From the NCBI GenBank assembly GCA_002360295.1, contig DEQI01000044.1, positions 7,953 through 15,789 on the forward strand: a stretch of 7,837 nucleotides of DNA, read 5' to 3'. The notes beneath the pieces are model-generated. The model had not been told where the DNA came from. It was given only the letters and a program-made list of their open reading frames with translations, and made no database searches. Shown here in pieces: positions 6,267 through 7,837 of this stretch; positions within the stretch are counted from its first letter, which is position 1, and each line of letters opens with the position of its first letter. The translations under genes and the position numbers were made by a program. This DNA comes from Planococcaceae bacterium UBA3370. GTDB lineage: Bacteria > Bacillota > Bacilli > Bacillales_A > Planococcaceae.

Positions 6267-7442
6267 ATGGAAATAAAAATAGTACCGACTGCCGATTTTG
6301 AGCAAATACATGAATTAAGAGATTATTGTTTTCCGAATAAATATGAAGGAAAACGCCGTGAAGATTTTCATTATTGGGTTCGGCATAGTACGACACTTGG
6401 AGCATACGATTTAAATAAAGTAGTTGGACAGTTATTAATATTACCACTCAATATGACAGTACATGGAGTCAATTTTAAAATGGGTGGGATTGGCTTTGTA
6501 GCAACTTATCCAGAATATCGAAACCAAGGCATTATGAAAAAGCTAATGATGAAGGCATTACAAGAAATGCAGAGAAATGGTCAAGTAATTTCGGTATTGG
6601 CTCCCTTTTCTGTTTCATTTTATCGCCATTTCGGATGGGAATTATTTTTTGACAAAATAAATTATACTATACCAACGAATGCTTTCCCGAACTTTAGTCT
6701 CCAGCGAGATCAAATGAAACGAACAAGTTTTGAACGGTTAAACGAGGATGTTTTTCGAGACATTCAACAGTTCCATAATGAGCATGCGCTAAAAGTTAAT
6801 GGAGGTATGATACGAGATCAAGCTTGGTGGAAGAGATTAGCAAGAAGAGAGCCTGATAATCATTTGGCGGCAAGCTATAAAGAAAATCAGCTTGTAGGCT
6901 ATATTCGCTATCATATCGAAAATCTAACATTTCGCATAAAGGACTTTGTAGCGGATGATGTAGATGCCGAACAAGCCATTTGGCAATTTATCACTTCACA
7001 TCAGGCAAGTGTGGAGAAAATTGAAGGGGCTACCTCAAGTAAAAGTCGGATTGGCTTTCATTTTCAGCAACCACAATTTAAACGAGAAGTTGTACAGGAT
7101 GTTATGGTAAGAGTTGTAGATGCCTATACTTTTATGCAGCATTATCCTTGGAGGAAAATGGAACAACCGATATATATCGAGATTGAAGATCCTTTTTGTC
7201 CATGGAATGAACATCTTTATAAAATAAATATAGATGGTCATGTCTCTATATTAAAGGAAAAATTAGTTGCAGATGAGCATATGCTAAAATTATCAATTAA
7301 TCTTTTTTCTGCCATGATGGTTGGTTATCTTTCTGTTAAAGATGTTTTGAAATTTTCAAGGTGGCATTTATCAAATGAATGCGTTATTTCTTGGCAAAAA
7401 GCAATTCCAAATGAACTGCCTCAGTTTTTTGAGTATTTTTAA
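6267..7442 (+). CDS. eis: Eis-type GNAT acetyltransferase with SCP2-like C-terminal domain
   Basis: 391-aa acetyl-CoA-dependent N-acetyltransferase of the Eis family (the M. tuberculosis enzyme is about 400 aa and acetylates aminoglycosides at several amines; relatives in bacilli have uncertain natural substrates). The N-terminal GNAT domain (about 1-135) contains the acetyl-CoA segment GGIGFVATYPEYRNQGIMKK (73-92) and SFYRHFGWEL (117-126), whose Tyr119 corresponds to the proposed general acid. A second, degenerate GNAT domain (about 140-285) and a sterol-carrier-protein-2-like domain (about 290-391, from IYIEIEDPFCPWNEHLYKI) follow. The protein ends in Phe; in Eis the carboxylate of a terminal Phe acts in catalysis, so this end appears preserved. 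ATG 6267 was chosen because the upstream TTG lies in the ribosome binding site. It sits 43 bp after ptsI, likely in the same transcript. Its substrate is unknown; amino-sugar linkage is suggested by context only. Confidence 0.88.
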   Translation: MEIKIVPTADFEQIHELRDYCFPNKYEGKRREDFHYWVRHSTTLGAYDLNKVVGQLLILPLNMTVHGVNFKMGGIGFVATYPEYRNQGIMKKLMMKALQEMQRNGQVISVLAPFSVSFYRHFGWELFFDKINYTIPTNAFPNFSLQRDQMKRTSFERLNEDVFRDIQQFHNEHALKVNGGMIRDQAWWKRLARREPDNHLAASYKENQLVGYIRYHIENLTFRIKDFVADDVDAEQAIWQFITSHQASVEKIEGATSSKSRIGFHFQQPQFKREVVQDVMVRVVDAYTFMQHYPWRKMEQPIYIEIEDPFCPWNEHLYKINIDGHVSILKEKLVADEHMLKLSINLFSAMMVGYLSVKDVLKFSRWHLSNECVISWQKAIPNELPQFFEYF

Positions 7443-7479
7443 TAAAGAACTTAATCCTTAAAAAAATTTTAAACTTTTT

Positions 7480-7495
7480 ACCGGACTATACCAGT
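7480..7495 (-). promoter_or_regulatory. dre-like operator 1 before the PTS IIB gene
   Basis: Read on the minus strand the bases are ACTGGTATAGTCCGGT, matching the NagR/DasR consensus ACTGGTCTAGACCAGT at 13 of 16 positions, with a complete ACTGGT half. It shares the TGGTATAG core with the operator at the gntR promoter, which suggests that the same repressor binds both. Confidence 0.68.
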
Positions 7496-7550
7496 TAATG
7501 AGAACGATTCATTTATATGTATTTCTGCTTTAGCCCAGTTATTTCAATGG

Positions 7551-7578
7551 TTGAACATGGTATTAAAAGTGGTAAAAA
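7551..7578 (+). promoter_or_regulatory. Possible promoter of the PTS IIB operon
   Basis: TTGAAC (7551-7556), a 16-bp spacer, then TAAAAA (7573-7578) preceded by TGG as an extended -10. The predicted start near 7585 falls on dre-like operator 2, the expected geometry for repression. The -10 is poor. An alternative is the extended -10 TGGTATATA at 7587-7595, lying within that operator but lacking a good -35. Confidence 0.4.
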
Positions 7579-7584
7579 ACATAT

Positions 7585-7600
7585 TGTGGTATATACCAAT
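7585..7600. promoter_or_regulatory. dre-like operator 2 before the PTS IIB gene
   Basis: TGTGGTATATACCAAT contains the perfect 12-bp palindrome TGGTATATACCA (7587-7598), which fits the dre core TGGTnTAnACCA exactly. It agrees with the 16-bp consensus at 11 positions. It is 113 bp before the IIB start codon. Confidence 0.68.
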
Positions 7601-7618
7601 CACTGTTATTCTCTTTAT

Positions 7619-7647
7619 AAGAAATCAGGTAAATACAATGATTTCTT
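7619..7647 (+). repeat. 9-bp inverted repeat in the IIB leader
   Basis: AAGAAATCA (7619-7627) and TGATTTCTT (7639-7647) are perfectly complementary across an 11-nt loop. No long T tract follows, so it is not an evident terminator. It could be a leader hairpin or the binding site of a second regulator. Confidence 0.6.
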
Positions 7648-7712
7648 TCGTATAGATCGTAGTGGTCTACTAAATTTTATATTCAGAAAATTCTTACAAA
7701 GGGGCGTTGGAA

Positions 7713-7837
7713 ATGAAAAACATTATGTTAGTTTGTGTTGCAGGCATGAGTACGAGTTTACTAGTGACAAAAATGAAAAGAGCTGCACAAGAGCAAAATA
7801 TCGAAGCAAATATATTTGCCATTGCGGAGAATGAGGT
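7713..7837 (+). CDS. PTS lactose/cellobiose/chitobiose-family EIIB, N-terminal part (cut by window end)
   Basis: Sugar-specific phosphocysteine subunit of the Lac family phosphotransferase permeases (CelA/ChbB/LicB-like). It takes phosphate from EIIA and gives it to the sugar moving through EIIC at the membrane. Only 41 codons are visible of about 100-105. The start [20 protein letters not shown] is diagnostic: Cys8 in the CVAGMSTS loop is the phosphorylated residue (Cys10 of E. coli ChbB). The ATG is 8 nt after AAAGGGG (7698-7704). It is preceded by two NagR-like operators and lies next to the regulator and general PTS genes, so chitobiose or another GlcNAc-containing sugar is the most likely substrate; cellobiose or lichenan cannot be excluded. 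EIIA and EIIC genes are expected to its right. A different frame open from 7517 across this gene has no ribosome binding site and is not real. Confidence 0.93.
   Translation, partial: MKNIMLVCVAGMSTSLLVTKMKRAAQEQNIEANIFAIAENE

Larger units (their letters stand above)
7443..7712. other. Regulatory gap between acetyltransferase and PTS IIB genes
   Basis: This 270-bp stretch holds no convincing gene. It contains two dre-like operators, a possible promoter and a leader hairpin, listed separately. After the acetyltransferase stop there is only a weak all-A/T hairpin (TTAAAA with TTTTAA around 7459-7471), so some readthrough from the upstream operon into the IIB gene is possible. Confidence 0.6.

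Noticed and set aside
6661..6676. dre-like half-site on the minus strand inside the acetyltransferase gene (GTTGGTATAGTATAAT)
   Set aside because: Only one half matches (9 of 16), it is deep in coding sequence, and the match is explained by the codons for YTIPTN.
7517..7834. 105-codon reading frame across the gap and into the IIB gene
   Set aside because: It has no ribosome binding site, runs through the operators and leader hairpin, and overlaps the clearly recognisable IIB start in another frame.
1..7837. CRISPR array, insertion sequence, prophage, tRNA or rRNA genes
   Set aside because: No regularly spaced repeats, transposase motifs, terminal repeats, or tRNA or rRNA signatures were seen on either strand.

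Overview
The window looks like chromosome from a low-GC Gram-positive of the Bacillales, most likely the Lysinibacillus/Solibacillus (former Bacillus sphaericus) group. Grounds: AT-rich DNA with strong GGAGG/AAGGGG ribosome binding sites, sigma-A type promoters, a hisS-aspS pair followed by a Bacillus-type 6S RNA, and protein sequences of Bacillaceae/Planococcaceae character. The genus is inferred; no database comparison was possible. All genes lie on the + strand.

Left part (1-2824), translation genes: the 3' three quarters of hisS, then complete aspS 24 bp downstream, ending at a strong hairpin terminator. A stand-alone 6S RNA gene follows (about 2951-3153), with its own extended -10 promoter and terminator. 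Its pRNA template segment appears identical to the B. subtilis 6S-1 version as I remember it.

Middle (about 3196-3446): a short gene-free stretch with one nested hairpin of unknown meaning. It leads into a promoter overlapped by a dre-type operator of the NagR/DasR kind.

Right part (3456-7837), amino-sugar PTS module: a NagR-like GntR/HutC repressor, HPr (ptsH) and enzyme I (ptsI), the last two overlapping by 7 bp. An Eis-type GNAT acetyltransferase follows 43 bp after ptsI. After a 270 bp gap with two dre-like operators comes the start of a lactose/cellobiose/chitobiose-family PTS IIB gene, cut off by the window end.

How they fit together: PEP phosphorylates EI, which passes phosphate to HPr, which would feed the IIA/IIB/IIC permease starting at the right edge. 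The same repressor appears able to bind in front of its own operon (with the general PTS enzymes) and in front of the permease. This suggests a PTS induced by amino sugars or chitooligosaccharides rather than a constitutive one. I see no undescribed multi-gene system of the defence or mobile-element type. The most notable points are the placement of the general PTS enzymes under a NagR-like operator, the acetyltransferase riding in that operon, and the paired, helically phased operators before the IIB gene.
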